In this document: piece after piece, positions 37,668 to 48,649 of the stretch
Layout: every line of letters starts with the position of its first letter
Position numbering within the stretch: the stretch's first letter is position 1
Source of the DNA: Streptomyces sp. ISL-66
Lineage (GTDB): Bacteria > Actinomycetota > Actinomycetes > Streptomycetales > Streptomycetaceae
Reading direction: 5' to 3'
DNA length: 63,435 nucleotides
Assembly: GCF_018614135.1 (NCBI RefSeq)
Contig: NZ_JAGGOW010000156.1
Span: 1-63,435 of the forward strand
Position numbers and translations under genes: made by a program
Notes under the pieces: generated by a model
The model's database searches: none
What the model saw: only the letters and a program-made list of their open reading frames with translations
Told to the model about the DNA's origin: nothing

Positions 37668-38450
37668 GTGGTCACGAGCGATCAGCGGCGGCGCCAGCTC
37701 GCCAGGGAGAAGTACGAACGCCAGCAGCAGCGGCGTGCCGAGGCACGGCAGAAGTCGCGCAGGCGCGCGGCCGTGATCGGCGCGGCGGTGGCCGTGGTGG
37801 TCGCGACGCTGGTCGGCCTGGTGGTCGGCGGTGTCTTCGACAAGGACAAGAAGGACGAGGCGGCCGACCCGGCCGCGAACCCCTCGGCCTCGCCCACCCC
37901 GCAGCAGTCCCCCTCCCCCGCGATGGCGATCGACGAGAAGGCGAAGTACACCTTCGACCTGAAGACGAGCGCGGGCGACATCAAGTTCGAGATGGACGCG
38001 GCGAAGACCCCGCAGACCGTCAACTCGTTCAAGTCGCTCGCCGACAAGAACTACTTCGACAAGACCAAGTGCCACCGCCTGGTGACGAACGGGATCTTCG
38101 TCCTGCAGTGCGGTGACCCCCAGGGCACCGGCTCGGGCGGCCCCGGCTACAACATCCCGGACGAGAACCTCGACGCGCTGGGCAAGGCGAACGAGCAGGG
38201 CCAGGTCGTGTACCCGGCCGGCACGGTGGCGATGGCGAACACCGGCAAGCCCGGCACGGGCGGGAGCCAGTTCTTCCTGGTCTACAAGGACAGCCCGCTC
38301 GCCCCGACGTACACCCCCTTCGGCAAGATCGACGCGGCCAGCCTGAAGATCCTCGCGGACGTGGCCAAGGGCGGTACGGCCGACGGCGGCCAGGACGGCC
38401 CCCCGAAGACCCCCGTGACCATCGAGAAGGGCACCGTCACCAAGAACTGA
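37668..38450 (+). CDS. membrane-anchored cyclophilin-type peptidyl-prolyl isomerase
   Basis: A 260-residue protein. A basic, Gln/Arg-rich cytoplasmic segment (residues 1-33) leads to one membrane helix (about 34-56, AAVIGAAVAVVVATLVGLVVGGVF), a Ser/Pro-rich linker, and a cyclophilin domain (about 90-255: FKSLADKNYFDKTKCHRLVTNGIFVLQCGDPQGTGSGGPGY, GTVAMANTGKPGTGGSQFFLVY, YTPFGKI). It would fold exported proteins outside the membrane. Some residues of the core active site are unlike human cyclophilin A, as in other actinobacterial members. GTG start with AAGGAG eight bases upstream. Confidence 0.93.
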   Translation: MVTSDQRRRQLAREKYERQQQRRAEARQKSRRRAAVIGAAVAVVVATLVGLVVGGVFDKDKKDEAADPAANPSASPTPQQSPSPAMAIDEKAKYTFDLKTSAGDIKFEMDAAKTPQTVNSFKSLADKNYFDKTKCHRLVTNGIFVLQCGDPQGTGSGGPGYNIPDENLDALGKANEQGQVVYPAGTVAMANTGKPGTGGSQFFLVYKDSPLAPTYTPFGKIDAASLKILADVAKGGTADGGQDGPPKTPVTIEKGTVTKN

Positions 38451-38567
38451 CCGGATCAGGCGCCCCGGGCCCGGGCTGTATCCGTGAGGGCCGCTCCCGT
38501 ACGTCGATATTCCGTCGTGCTGGATGCGGACAGCCGGCCCGGCGGTCGCCTATGTTGGCGTTGTGCA

Positions 38568-38634
38568 GGGCGGGCGCGGCCCGCCCCAGGAAACTGTGGA
38601 CGATGCCCAGGGGGCGAACCCCTCGCAGGGCATC
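38568..38634 (+). other. structured 5' leader of the DUF349 gene
   Basis: Two hairpins precede the Shine-Dalgarno. The first has an 8-bp stem, 38568-38575 / 38579-38586. The second is two-tiered, with a 7-bp outer stem 38602-38608 / 38628-38634 enclosing AGGGG-GCGAA-CCCCT. I do not recognise an RNA family. The second hairpin ends 6 bases before AGGAGG. Confidence 0.45.
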
Positions 38635-38650
38635 AGGTGGAGGAGGCGCT

Positions 38651-39880
38651 GTGAGCAGCGACCCGTGGGGCCGAGTCGACGAGACCGGCACCGTGTACGT
38701 GCGAACCGCCGACGGCGAGAAGGTCGTCGGCTCGTGGCAGGCGGGCACCCCGGAGGAGGCCCTGGCTTACTTCGAGCGCAAGTACGAGGGCCTGGTGGTC
38801 GAGATCGGCCTCCTCGAACGACGGGTGCGGACCACCGATCTGCCCTCCAAGGACGCCCAGACGGCCATCGAGCACCTGCGCAAGCAGGTGGACGAGCACC
38901 ACGCCGTCGGTGACCTCGACGCGCTGCGGGTCCGGCTGGACAAGCTGGTGTCGACGGTGGACTCGCGGCGCGAGGAGCGCAAGGTCCAGAAGGCCAAGCA
39001 GACGGACGAGGCCCGTGCGGCCAAGGACGCCCTGGTCGTCGAGGCCGAGCAGCTGGCGCAGAGCGACCAGTGGCGCAGCGCCGGCGAGCGGCTGCGGGCG
39101 CTGGTGGACATCTGGAAGGGTCTGCCCCGCCTCGACCGCAAGTCGGACGACGAGCTGTGGCACCGCTTCTCGCACGCCCGCTCCGCCTTCTCCAAGCGCC
39201 GCAAGGCCCACTTCGCCTCGCTCGACGCGCAGCGCGAGGACGCCCGCAAGGTGAAGGAGAAGCTGGTCGCGGAGGCCGAGGGGCTGTCGAAGTCGACGGA
39301 CTGGGGTCCGACGGCCGCCCGCTACCGCGAGCTGATGGAGAGCTGGAAGGCCGCGGGCCGCGCTCAGCGCGAGTCGGAGGACGACCTGTGGAACCGTTTC
39401 CGCGGTGCGCAGGACGTGTTCTTCGCGGCGCGCAGCGAGGTCTTCGCGGAGCGCGACGCCGAGCAGGTGGAGAACCTGAAGCTGAAGGAGGAGCTGGCCG
39501 ACGAGGCCGAGAAGCTCGTCCCGGTCACCGACCTGAAGGCGGCCCGTGCCGCGTTCCGCTCGCTGAACGAGCGCTGGGAGGCCATCGGCCACGTACCGCG
39601 GGACGCGCGTCCCAAGGTCGAGGGCCGGATGCACGCCGTGGAGCGGGCCATCCAGGAGACCGAGGAAGGCGAGTGGCGCCGCACCAACCCGGAGGCGCGG
39701 GCCCGTGCGGCCGGCCTGACGGGTCAGCTGCAGGCGGCGGTCGACAAGCTGCGCGGTCAGATCGACTCGGCCCGCGCGACGGGCAACAACGCGAAGGCCG
39801 ACAAGCTGTCCCGGGAGCTGGAGGGCCGTCAGGCCCTGCTGGACCAGGCGCTGAAGGGCCTCGAGGAGTTCGGCGGCTGA
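38651..39880 (+). CDS. DUF349 domain-containing protein
   Basis: A 409-residue, highly charged, helical protein. It has at least three DUF349 repeats of about 70 residues (QSDQWRSAGERLRALVDIWKGLPRLDRKSDDELWHRFSHARSAFSKRRKAHF, TDWGPTAARYRELMESWKAAGRAQRESEDDLWNRFRGAQDVFFAAR, DLKAARAAFRSLNERWEAIGHVPRD) and a coiled-coil C-terminus. The role is not firmly known; related proteins have been linked to stress and ribosome-associated processes. A GTG start follows AGGAGG with only 4 bases between them. An in-frame ATG at 38603 sits in the leader hairpin and is a less likely start. It is convergent with rel. Confidence 0.9.
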   Translation: MSSDPWGRVDETGTVYVRTADGEKVVGSWQAGTPEEALAYFERKYEGLVVEIGLLERRVRTTDLPSKDAQTAIEHLRKQVDEHHAVGDLDALRVRLDKLVSTVDSRREERKVQKAKQTDEARAAKDALVVEAEQLAQSDQWRSAGERLRALVDIWKGLPRLDRKSDDELWHRFSHARSAFSKRRKAHFASLDAQREDARKVKEKLVAEAEGLSKSTDWGPTAARYRELMESWKAAGRAQRESEDDLWNRFRGAQDVFFAARSEVFAERDAEQVENLKLKEELADEAEKLVPVTDLKAARAAFRSLNERWEAIGHVPRDARPKVEGRMHAVERAIQETEEGEWRRTNPEARARAAGLTGQLQAAVDKLRGQIDSARATGNNAKADKLSRELEGRQALLDQALKGLEEFGG

Positions 39881-39890
39881 TTTCGGGCCG

Positions 39891-39953
39891 CCCCGCACGC
39901 ACGAGGGCCCCCGGTACGGGATTTCCGTACCGGGGGCCCTCGTGCGTGCGGGG
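39891..39953. terminator. 29-bp bidirectional terminator between the DUF349 gene and rel
   Basis: A perfect 29-bp inverted repeat (39891-39919 / 39925-39953) with loop GATTT starts 10 bases after the DUF349 stop and ends 41 bases before the rel stop codon. It is the longest stem in the window. Confidence 0.92.
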
Positions 39954-39994
39954 GTCGCCGCCTCGGCCCTGCGCGGCCGTCGTGCGCGCCGCGG

Positions 39995-42421
<2,427 letters not shown>

Positions 42422-42438
42422 GAGCGCTCCTCTGGGGG

Positions 42439-42463
42439 TCCCCCCGGGCGGAGTCCGGGGGGA
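42439..42463 (-). promoter_or_regulatory. hairpin next to the rel ribosome binding site
   Basis: A perfect 9-bp stem (42439-42447 / 42455-42463) with a 7-base loop ends about 5 bases before the Shine-Dalgarno of the TTG-started rel gene. It may modulate initiation. Confidence 0.35.
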
Positions 42464-42603
42464 GGATCCGGTGGCCCCGGTCAGGTCCGGACAACCCATG
42501 GTAGCGAGGGATCCCGACGCCCGTTCCCCGAGCCCGCCCCGGCCGTCGCGGCACTGCTCCGCTGCCCGGGTCCCGGGCGGAGCCCCGGCGCCCCGGCACA
42601 TGA

Positions 42604-42645
42604 CGGAGCGGGCGCCCCCGGGAAATCCCGGGCACGCCCGCTCCG
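42604..42645 (-). terminator. terminator of apt
   Basis: An 11-bp outer stem (42604-42614 / 42635-42645) and a 6-bp inner stem (42617-42622 / 42627-42632) around AAAT begin 12 bases after the apt stop. They separate the sec-apt transcript from rel. Confidence 0.85.
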
Positions 42646-42657
42646 TGGAAAACGAGC

Positions 42658-43212
42658 TCAGACCACGATCAGCGCGTCCAGCGGAGCCCCCGCGAGGGCC
42701 TCGGCCAGGCGGTCACGTCCCGGCAGGAACGACAGTTCCATCAAGACCGCGACCCCGGCGACCTCCGCCCCCGCCCGCCGGATCAGCTCCAGCGAAGCAG
42801 CCGCGGTACCGCCGGTGGCGAGCACGTCGTCGATGACCATGACCCGGTCCTCGGCGCACAGCGCCTCGGCGTGGATCTCGATCTCGGCGGACCCGTACTC
42901 CAGGTCGTAGGACTGCAGGAGCGTCGCCCCCGGCAGCTTTCCGGCCTTGCGCACCGGCACGAAGCCGATGCCCGCCTGCACGGCCACCGGAGCCGCGAGG
43001 ATGAATCCCCGCGCCTCCAGGCCGACGATCTTCGTCGCCCCGTACTTTCCGGCCAGCTCCACCAGCACGTCCGTCAGGGCGCCGAACGCCTTCGGGTCGG
43101 CCAGCAGCGGAGTGATGTCCTTGAACATCACTCCCGGCTTCGGATAGTCCGCCACGTCCGTGATCCTGCTGAGCAGCAGGTCCCGTACCTCGGTGGACAG
43201 CTCCACGGTCAC
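42658..43212 (-). CDS. apt: adenine phosphoribosyltransferase
   Basis: Salvages adenine with PRPP to AMP. The 184-residue protein has FKDITPLLADP, EARGFILAAPVA and the PRPP-binding motif RVMVIDDVLATGGTAAA. Its GTG start overlaps the secF stop by four bases (GTGA), so it is coupled to secDF. The sec-apt-rel order is the common streptomycete one. Confidence 0.96.
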   Translation of the reverse strand: MTVELSTEVRDLLLSRITDVADYPKPGVMFKDITPLLADPKAFGALTDVLVELAGKYGATKIVGLEARGFILAAPVAVQAGIGFVPVRKAGKLPGATLLQSYDLEYGSAEIEIHAEALCAEDRVMVIDDVLATGGTAAASLELIRRAGAEVAGVAVLMELSFLPGRDRLAEALAGAPLDALIVV

Positions 43213-44264
43213 CGGCGGCGCCCCGGGCGGCCCTGCGCCACGACCTGCGGGGCGTCTTCGGTCTCGTAGCCGTCCTCGGACGGCTCGCCCTTGGCCGCCG
43301 CGGCCGCCCGCTTCGCGAGCACCCGCTTCTTCAACGCCTTCATCGCCGGCTCGCGCTCCTTCAGGTCCACGACCAGCGGGGTCGCGATGAAGATCGACGA
43401 GTAGGCGCCGGCGGCGAGGCCGACGAACAGCGACAGCGAGATGTCGTTCAGCATGCCGGCGCCCAGGAAGCCGCCGCCGATGAAGAGCAGCGCCCCGACG
43501 GGGAGCAGCGCCACGACGGTGGTGTTGATCGACCGGACCAGGGTGCCGTTGATGCTGCGGTTGGCGACCTCGCTGAACGTCCAGCGGGTCTGCTTGGTGA
43601 TGTCCCTCGAGCCCTCCTTGAGACCGTCGAAGACGACGACGGTGTCGTAGAGGGAGTAACCGAGGATGGTCAGCAGGCCGATGACCGTACCCGGGGTGAC
43701 CTCGAAGCCGACCAGCGCGTACACGCCGACCGTGATCGTGAGGTCGTGGATCAGCGCGATCAGGGCCGCGATCGCCATCCGCCACTCGAAGGCGATGGCG
43801 AGGTAGATCACCACGAGGACCATGAAGATGCCGAGGCCCGTCCAGGCCTTGTTGGCGATCTGCTCGCCCCAGCTGGGGCCGACCAGGTCCGCGTTGATCT
43901 GGCCCGCGTCGACCTTGAGGTCGGCGGCGAGCTTCGTCTTCACGTCGGCGGCGGAGTCGGTGTCCAGACCCGAGATCTGGATGCGCAGGCCGCCGGTGCC
44001 GAGCGCCTGGACGATCGCGTCGTGGCCGGAGGCCTTCTCCGCGTCCTCCCGGGCCCGGGTCTCCGAGACGGAGGTCTTCGGGGTGGTGAAGACGGCACCG
44101 CCCTTGAACTCGATGCCCATGTTGAGGCCAGAGACGGCCAGGGCCACGATCGCCGTGATGGTGATCAGGATGGAAACGCCGTACCAGACGAAGCGCTTGC
44201 CGACGAAGTCGTAGCCGACCTCACCTCGGTACAGCTTGGCGCCGAGATCTCCGAGCTTCGACAT
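43209..44264 (-). CDS. secF: protein translocase subunit SecF
   Basis: With SecD it drives late export steps using the proton gradient. The 351-residue, six-helix protein has FVWYGVSILITITAIVALAVSGLNMGIEFKGG with the D1-type FKGG motif, the TM4-6 segments (GVYALVGFEVTPGTVIGLLTILGYSLYDTVVVFDGLKE, RSINTTVVALLPVGALLFIG) and a basic, Ala-rich cytoplasmic tail. It begins three bases after secD ends. Confidence 0.97.
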   Translation of the reverse strand: MSKLGDLGAKLYRGEVGYDFVGKRFVWYGVSILITITAIVALAVSGLNMGIEFKGGAVFTTPKTSVSETRAREDAEKASGHDAIVQALGTGGLRIQISGLDTDSAADVKTKLAADLKVDAGQINADLVGPSWGEQIANKAWTGLGIFMVLVVIYLAIAFEWRMAIAALIALIHDLTITVGVYALVGFEVTPGTVIGLLTILGYSLYDTVVVFDGLKEGSRDITKQTRWTFSEVANRSINGTLVRSINTTVVALLPVGALLFIGGGFLGAGMLNDISLSLFVGLAAGAYSSIFIATPLVVDLKEREPAMKALKKRVLAKRAAAAAKGEPSEDGYETEDAPQVVAQGRPGRRR

Positions 44265-44267
44265 CTC

Positions 44268-46049
44268 TCACGCCTCCTTTGCGTCGACGGGAGCTGCGAT
44301 GGTCGCGGTGGCCGCGCCGGAGCCGGTACGACGCGAGCGTCGCAGCGGCGGCTTCGCGCCCAGTCGCTTCGGGTCCAGACCGGACCACGGGTGACCGCTG
44401 GAGAAGAACTTCGTACGGGCGAGCAGCGTCATGACGGGCTTGGTGAAGAGGAACACCACGACCACGTCGAGCAGGGTCGTCAGACCCAGGGTGAAGGCGA
44501 AGCCCTGCACCTTGCCGACGGTGACGATGAACAGCACGGCCGCGGCCAGGAAGGACACGAAGTCGGACACCAGGATGGTGCGCCGGGCGCGCGGCCAGGC
44601 GCGCTCGACGGCCGGACGCAGGGTGCGGCCCTCGCGGATCTCGTCCCGGATGCGTTCGAAGTACACGATGAACGAGTCCGCGGTGATGCCGATCGCCACG
44701 ATCGCGCCGCAGACGGCGGGCAGGTTCAGCGCGAAGCCGATGCCCTTTCCGAGCAGCGCCATGATCGTGTAGGTGAGGACGCCGGAGACGACGAGGCTGA
44801 TGATGGCGATGAACGCCAGGCCCCGGTAGTACGCCAGCAGGTAGATCACGACGAGCGCGAGGCCGATGGCGCCGGCGATGAGGCCGGCCTTCAGCTGCTC
44901 GCCACCGAGCGCGGCGGTGACGGTGGTGACGCTGTCCTCCTGGAAGGACAGCGGCAGGGCGCCGTACGAGAGCATGTTGCCCAGGTCCTGTGCGGACTGC
45001 TGGGTGAAGCCGCCGGAGATCTCGGCGTTGCCGCCGGTCAGCGCCTGGCTGACGGACGGGTCGGAGATGACCTCGCCGTCGAGGACGATCGCGAACTGGT
45101 TCTGCGGGCTCTGCTTGGCGGCGAGCTCACCGGTGATCTTGGCGAACTTGTCGGCGCCCTTGTCGGTGAACTGCATCGTGACGATCCACATGCCGCGCTG
45201 CGGGTCGATGACGCCCTTGGCGTCCTTCACGTCCTGGCCGTTGACCTGCGCCGGGCCGAGCACCCACTTGCCCCAGGCCTCGCCGCGCTTGCCACAGGCG
45301 AGCGTCGGGTCCTCGGGCTTGACGTTCTTGCTGACGGCGGCGCGCTGCGCCTCGTTGGTGCAGTCCAGCGCGGCGAACTTCGCCTGCAGGTCCGCGGCAG
45401 CGGCCTCGTCGGCGGTCGGTGCGGACGGCGACGGGGCGGCCTTGTCGTCTGCCTTCTTCGACTCGCTCGCCGAGGGCGAGGGAGAGGGCGCGCTCGGGGC
45501 CTTGAGGGCCTCGCTGAGCGCACGGCCCTGGGAAGTGGCGCTGGACGACGGGGTGGCCGCACTGGCGGACGGAGATCCGGAACCGCTCGCGGAGGGGCTC
45601 GGCGAGCCGCTCGGGTTGGCTTCGGGGGTGACCGGGGCGCCGTCAGCCATCGCGAGCACGGGGCGGAAGTAGAGCTGGGCGGTGGTACCGACCTGCTCGC
45701 GCGCCTGCTGCTCGTTCGTCCCCTTGGGGATGTTCACGATGATGTGGTCTTTGCCCTGCGTCTGGACCTCGGCCTCCGAGACGCCGAGACCGTTGACGCG
45801 GCGCTCGATGATGCCGACCGCCGTGTTCATGTTGGTCTCGTTGATCGCATCCGGCTTGCCGGGCTCGCTCTTGGCCTTGAGCGTGATGCTCGTACCGCCG
45901 GCGAGGTCGATGCCGAGGCGCGGCGTCGTCTGACCAGTGAGGAACATCCCCGCGGTGAGCGCCACCATCGCGATCAGGATGATGGCCAGGGCACGCCCCG
46001 GCCTCCCCTGAGCCCCCGTGGGCCGCCGGCCCTTCTTCGGTGCTGCCAC
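44268..46049 (-). CDS. secD: protein translocase subunit SecD
   Basis: Partner of SecF. The 593-residue protein has the first helix and LGIDLAGGTSITLKAK (D1 motif). The large extracytoplasmic domain contains a Ser/Pro/Ala-rich insertion of about 70 residues (roughly 145-220), and the C-terminal five-helix RND-type part follows (GNMLSYGALPLSF, VVCGAIVAIGITADSFIVYFERIRDE-like). Such insertions are usual in streptomycetes. The GTG start is preceded by GGGAGA. It lies 153 bases downstream of yajC. Confidence 0.96.
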   Translation of the reverse strand: MAAPKKGRRPTGAQGRPGRALAIILIAMVALTAGMFLTGQTTPRLGIDLAGGTSITLKAKSEPGKPDAINETNMNTAVGIIERRVNGLGVSEAEVQTQGKDHIIVNIPKGTNEQQAREQVGTTAQLYFRPVLAMADGAPVTPEANPSGSPSPSASGSGSPSASAATPSSSATSQGRALSEALKAPSAPSPSPSASESKKADDKAAPSPSAPTADEAAAADLQAKFAALDCTNEAQRAAVSKNVKPEDPTLACGKRGEAWGKWVLGPAQVNGQDVKDAKGVIDPQRGMWIVTMQFTDKGADKFAKITGELAAKQSPQNQFAIVLDGEVISDPSVSQALTGGNAEISGGFTQQSAQDLGNMLSYGALPLSFQEDSVTTVTAALGGEQLKAGLIAGAIGLALVVIYLLAYYRGLAFIAIISLVVSGVLTYTIMALLGKGIGFALNLPAVCGAIVAIGITADSFIVYFERIRDEIREGRTLRPAVERAWPRARRTILVSDFVSFLAAAVLFIVTVGKVQGFAFTLGLTTLLDVVVVFLFTKPVMTLLARTKFFSSGHPWSGLDPKRLGAKPPLRRSRRTGSGAATATIAAPVDAKEA

Positions 46050-46202
46050 CTTGTCGTATCTCCCTGTCCAACCGTTTCGCGCCGGGTCAGCGCGTGCACG
46101 GCCACGAAATGTGTGTGGGGACCCCTGCCCCCCGCAGAAGGGTCGCTGGCGGGAACCGCGTGGGCTGCCGGTCCGGCGCCCCTCGCGATCCCCGGCGCGG
46201 TG

Positions 46203-46670
46203 CTACTTGGCGCCGGTTTCGCCGTCGGTCTTTCCGTCCTTCGGCTCGTCGCCCTCGGGCTCGTCCGCCGCGGGCTCGTCGGCCTTGGGCTCGTCCTTCT
46301 TGCCCAGGTCGAGCTTGGGGGCGTCGTCCTCGGTCAGGGAGGACGCGTCGTCCGGGACGACCGGCGTGTCGATGGTCAGATCATCGGTGGTGCCGTGGAC
46401 GATGCGGTTGTACTCCGCGTCGTCCAGGACGGCGCCGATGGCGTTCTTGGCGAAGATGGCGTGGACGCCGGGGGCCACCTCGAGGGTGACGGTGTCCTCA
46501 CCGATCTCCTTCACCGTGGCGTACATGCCGCCGATGGTGCGGACCCCGGAGCCCGGCGCCATCTGGTCGCGCATCTGCACGGCCTGCTGCTGCCTCTTCT
46601 TCTGGCTGCGGGTCAGCAGGAACATGGCGCCGACGGCCAGGACGATGGGGAGGAGGAATGAGATATTCAA
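46203..46670 (-). CDS. yajC: preprotein translocase subunit YajC
   Basis: Small accessory protein of the SecDF complex. The 155-residue protein has one N-terminal membrane helix (ISFLLPIVLAVGAMFLLTRSQKKRQQQ), the YajC core (MAPGSGVRTIGGMYATVKEIGEDTVTLEVAPGVHAIFAKNAIGAV) and an unusually long acidic tail of about 55 residues rich in Asp, Glu and Pro. The start is TTG with AAGGA about 12 bases upstream, consistent with the family N-terminus. Confidence 0.94.
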   Translation of the reverse strand: MNISFLLPIVLAVGAMFLLTRSQKKRQQQAVQMRDQMAPGSGVRTIGGMYATVKEIGEDTVTLEVAPGVHAIFAKNAIGAVLDDAEYNRIVHGTTDDLTIDTPVVPDDASSLTEDDAPKLDLGKKDEPKADEPAADEPEGDEPKDGKTDGETGAK

Positions 46671-46836
46671 GGGACGCAGGTCCTTCGCATCGACCGTACG
46701 AGCGCACGGCCTTTTCTACGGGGGGTGGGTACGCCGACCGTAAGGGTCGGCATCGGCGGAGTCTAGGCGAGTCCGCACCGATGGAACAACGCCCAGCATG
46801 TCACCGCGGTTCCTGACGAGGCGAACGTCCGCGCCG

Positions 46837-47898
46837 TCAGGTCCCGAACAGGCCCTGTTGTCCGCTTGATCCGCTCCCGCCGTGCTGCGGGGGAACAAGT
46901 CCCAGGTGAGCCCATGCGGCCGGGGTCGCGACCCGCCCCCGGGGCGTTCTGGCGAGGAGTCCCTCGCGCACGAGGAACGGCTCGGCCACCTCTTCCACGG
47001 TCTCCCGCTCCTCTCCGACGGCGACGGCGAGGGTCGAGAGGCCCACGGGGCCCCCGCCGAAGAGCTTGAGGAGGGCCTCCAGGACGCCCCGGTCCAGCCG
47101 GTCGAGCCCCCGCTCGTCCACCTCGTATACCTTCAGGGCGGTGCCGGCGACCGCGCGGTTGATCACACCGTCGGCCCTGACCTGGGCGTAGTCCCGGACG
47201 CGGCGCAGCAGCCGGTTGGCGATGCGCGGGGTGCCGCGGGAGCGCCCGGCGATCTCGGCGGCTCCGGCCGTGTCGATCTCCACGTCGAGGAGGCGGGCGG
47301 AGCGGTGGATGACGCGCTCCAGCTCCTCGGGGGAGTAGAACTCCATGTGCCCGGTGAAGCCGAAGCGGTCGCGCAGCGGCGGCGGCAGCAGGCCGGCCCG
47401 GGTGGTGGCCCCCACGAGCGTGAACGGCGGCAGTTCCAGCGGGATCGCGGTCGCTCCCGGGCCCTTGCCGACGATCACGTCGACGCGGAAGTCCTCCATC
47501 GCCATGTACAGCATCTCCTCGGCGGGCCGGGACATGCGGTGGATCTCGTCGAGGAAGAGCACCTCGCCCTCCTGGAGGGAGGAGAGGATCGCGGCGAGGT
47601 CGCCGGCGTGCTGGATGGCGGGGCCGGAGGTGATCCGGATGGGCGCGCCCATCTCGGCCGCGATGATCATGGAGAGGGTGGTCTTCCCCAGTCCCGGGGC
47701 ACCCGACAACAGCACGTGATCGGCGGTGGCGCCGCGCTGGCGGGCCGCCTTCAGGACCAGGTCCAGCTGCTGACGGACCTTCTCCTGGCCCACGAACTCA
47801 CCGAGGTCCTTGGGCCGCAGGGCCGCCTCGACGGCGGTGTCCTCGCCGTCCGCGGCGGCCGCGACGATCCGGTCGTCGCTCTCGTCATCCCAGTTCAC
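46837..47898 (-). CDS. ruvB: Holliday junction branch migration helicase RuvB
   Basis: Hexameric AAA+ motor of the RuvAB complex. The 353-residue protein has EAALRPKDLGEFVGQEKVRQQL, Walker A SGAPGLGKTTLS, Walker B VLFLDEIHR, sensor ATTRAGLLPPPLRDRFGF and a C-terminal winged helix ending in GLLARTPRGRVAT. GTG start. It follows ruvA by 118 bases, the last gene of the ruvC-ruvA-ruvB cluster. Confidence 0.97.
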   Translation of the reverse strand: MNWDDESDDRIVAAAADGEDTAVEAALRPKDLGEFVGQEKVRQQLDLVLKAARQRGATADHVLLSGAPGLGKTTLSMIIAAEMGAPIRITSGPAIQHAGDLAAILSSLQEGEVLFLDEIHRMSRPAEEMLYMAMEDFRVDVIVGKGPGATAIPLELPPFTLVGATTRAGLLPPPLRDRFGFTGHMEFYSPEELERVIHRSARLLDVEIDTAGAAEIAGRSRGTPRIANRLLRRVRDYAQVRADGVINRAVAGTALKVYEVDERGLDRLDRGVLEALLKLFGGGPVGLSTLAVAVGEERETVEEVAEPFLVREGLLARTPRGRVATPAAWAHLGLVPPQHGGSGSSGQQGLFGT

Positions 47899-48016
47899 GG
47901 TGTCAGTCTGCCTTCTCGATCGTGCGGCGGTGTACGTGCGGGCCGGGCTCCCGGGTCCCGACCACGGCGACGGACCCGCACCCGTGGCCGTCAGCGGGCG
48001 CGGCTCAGGGAGAGCG

Positions 48017-48649
48017 TCAGCGGGCCCGGTTCAGGGACTGGAGGGCCGCGCGCAGCAGCTGCGGCACGGGGGCCGAGCCGCCGGCGGCGATGGCGGCCTC
48101 GGCCTGCGGGGTCACGGCGGACACGGCTTCCTCGGCATCGCGGGACGCGTAGCCCAGGCCGATCAGCGCGGCCGAGAGCTGCTCCGACCAGGGCGCCGGG
48201 GCGGAGGCCGCCGCGCGCTGCGCGCCGACCATCCCGCTCGATCCCAGGGGCGAGCCCAGCTTGTCCTTCAGGTCGAGCAGCAGTTTCTGCGCGCCCTTCT
48301 TCCCGATGCCGGAGACGGCCATCAGCGCCTTCTCGTCCCCCACCGAGACGGCGACGCGCAGCGCGTCCGGGCTGTGCACCGCCAGCATCGCCTGGGCGAG
48401 CTTCGGCCCGACCCCGCTCGCGGTCTGAAGCAGCTCGAAGACCTGCCGCTCGTCGTCGTCGGCGAAGCCGTACAGCGTCAGCGAGTCCTCCCGTACGACC
48501 AGGGAGGTGGCCAGCCGGGCCGGCTCCCCGGTCCGCAGGCCGGCGAGGGTGTTCGGCGTGCAGTGGACGGCCATGCCCACTCCCCCGACCTCGATCACGG
48601 CCAGGCTGGGGGCGAGCGCGGCGACCGGGCCGCTGACGAAGGCGATCAT
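48017..48649 (-). CDS. ruvA: Holliday junction DNA-binding protein RuvA
   Basis: Tetramer that binds the four-way junction and loads RuvB. The 210-residue protein begins MIAFVSGPVAALAPSLAVIEVGGVG (OB domain), has two helix-hairpin-helix motifs (LLQTASGVGPKLAQAML and LMAVSGIGKKGAQKLLLDL) and a C-terminal RuvB-contacting domain (LGYASRDAEEAVSAV). Its ATG overlaps the ruvC stop (ATGA). Confidence 0.96.
   Translation of the reverse strand: MIAFVSGPVAALAPSLAVIEVGGVGMAVHCTPNTLAGLRTGEPARLATSLVVREDSLTLYGFADDDERQVFELLQTASGVGPKLAQAMLAVHSPDALRVAVSVGDEKALMAVSGIGKKGAQKLLLDLKDKLGSPLGSSGMVGAQRAAASAPAPWSEQLSAALIGLGYASRDAEEAVSAVTPQAEAAIAAGGSAPVPQLLRAALQSLNRAR

Noticed and set aside
42422..42601. Longer Rel N-terminus from upstream starts
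   Set aside because: The TTG at 42421 has an excellent Shine-Dalgarno and matches the family start. The extension covers a hairpin and has no similarity.
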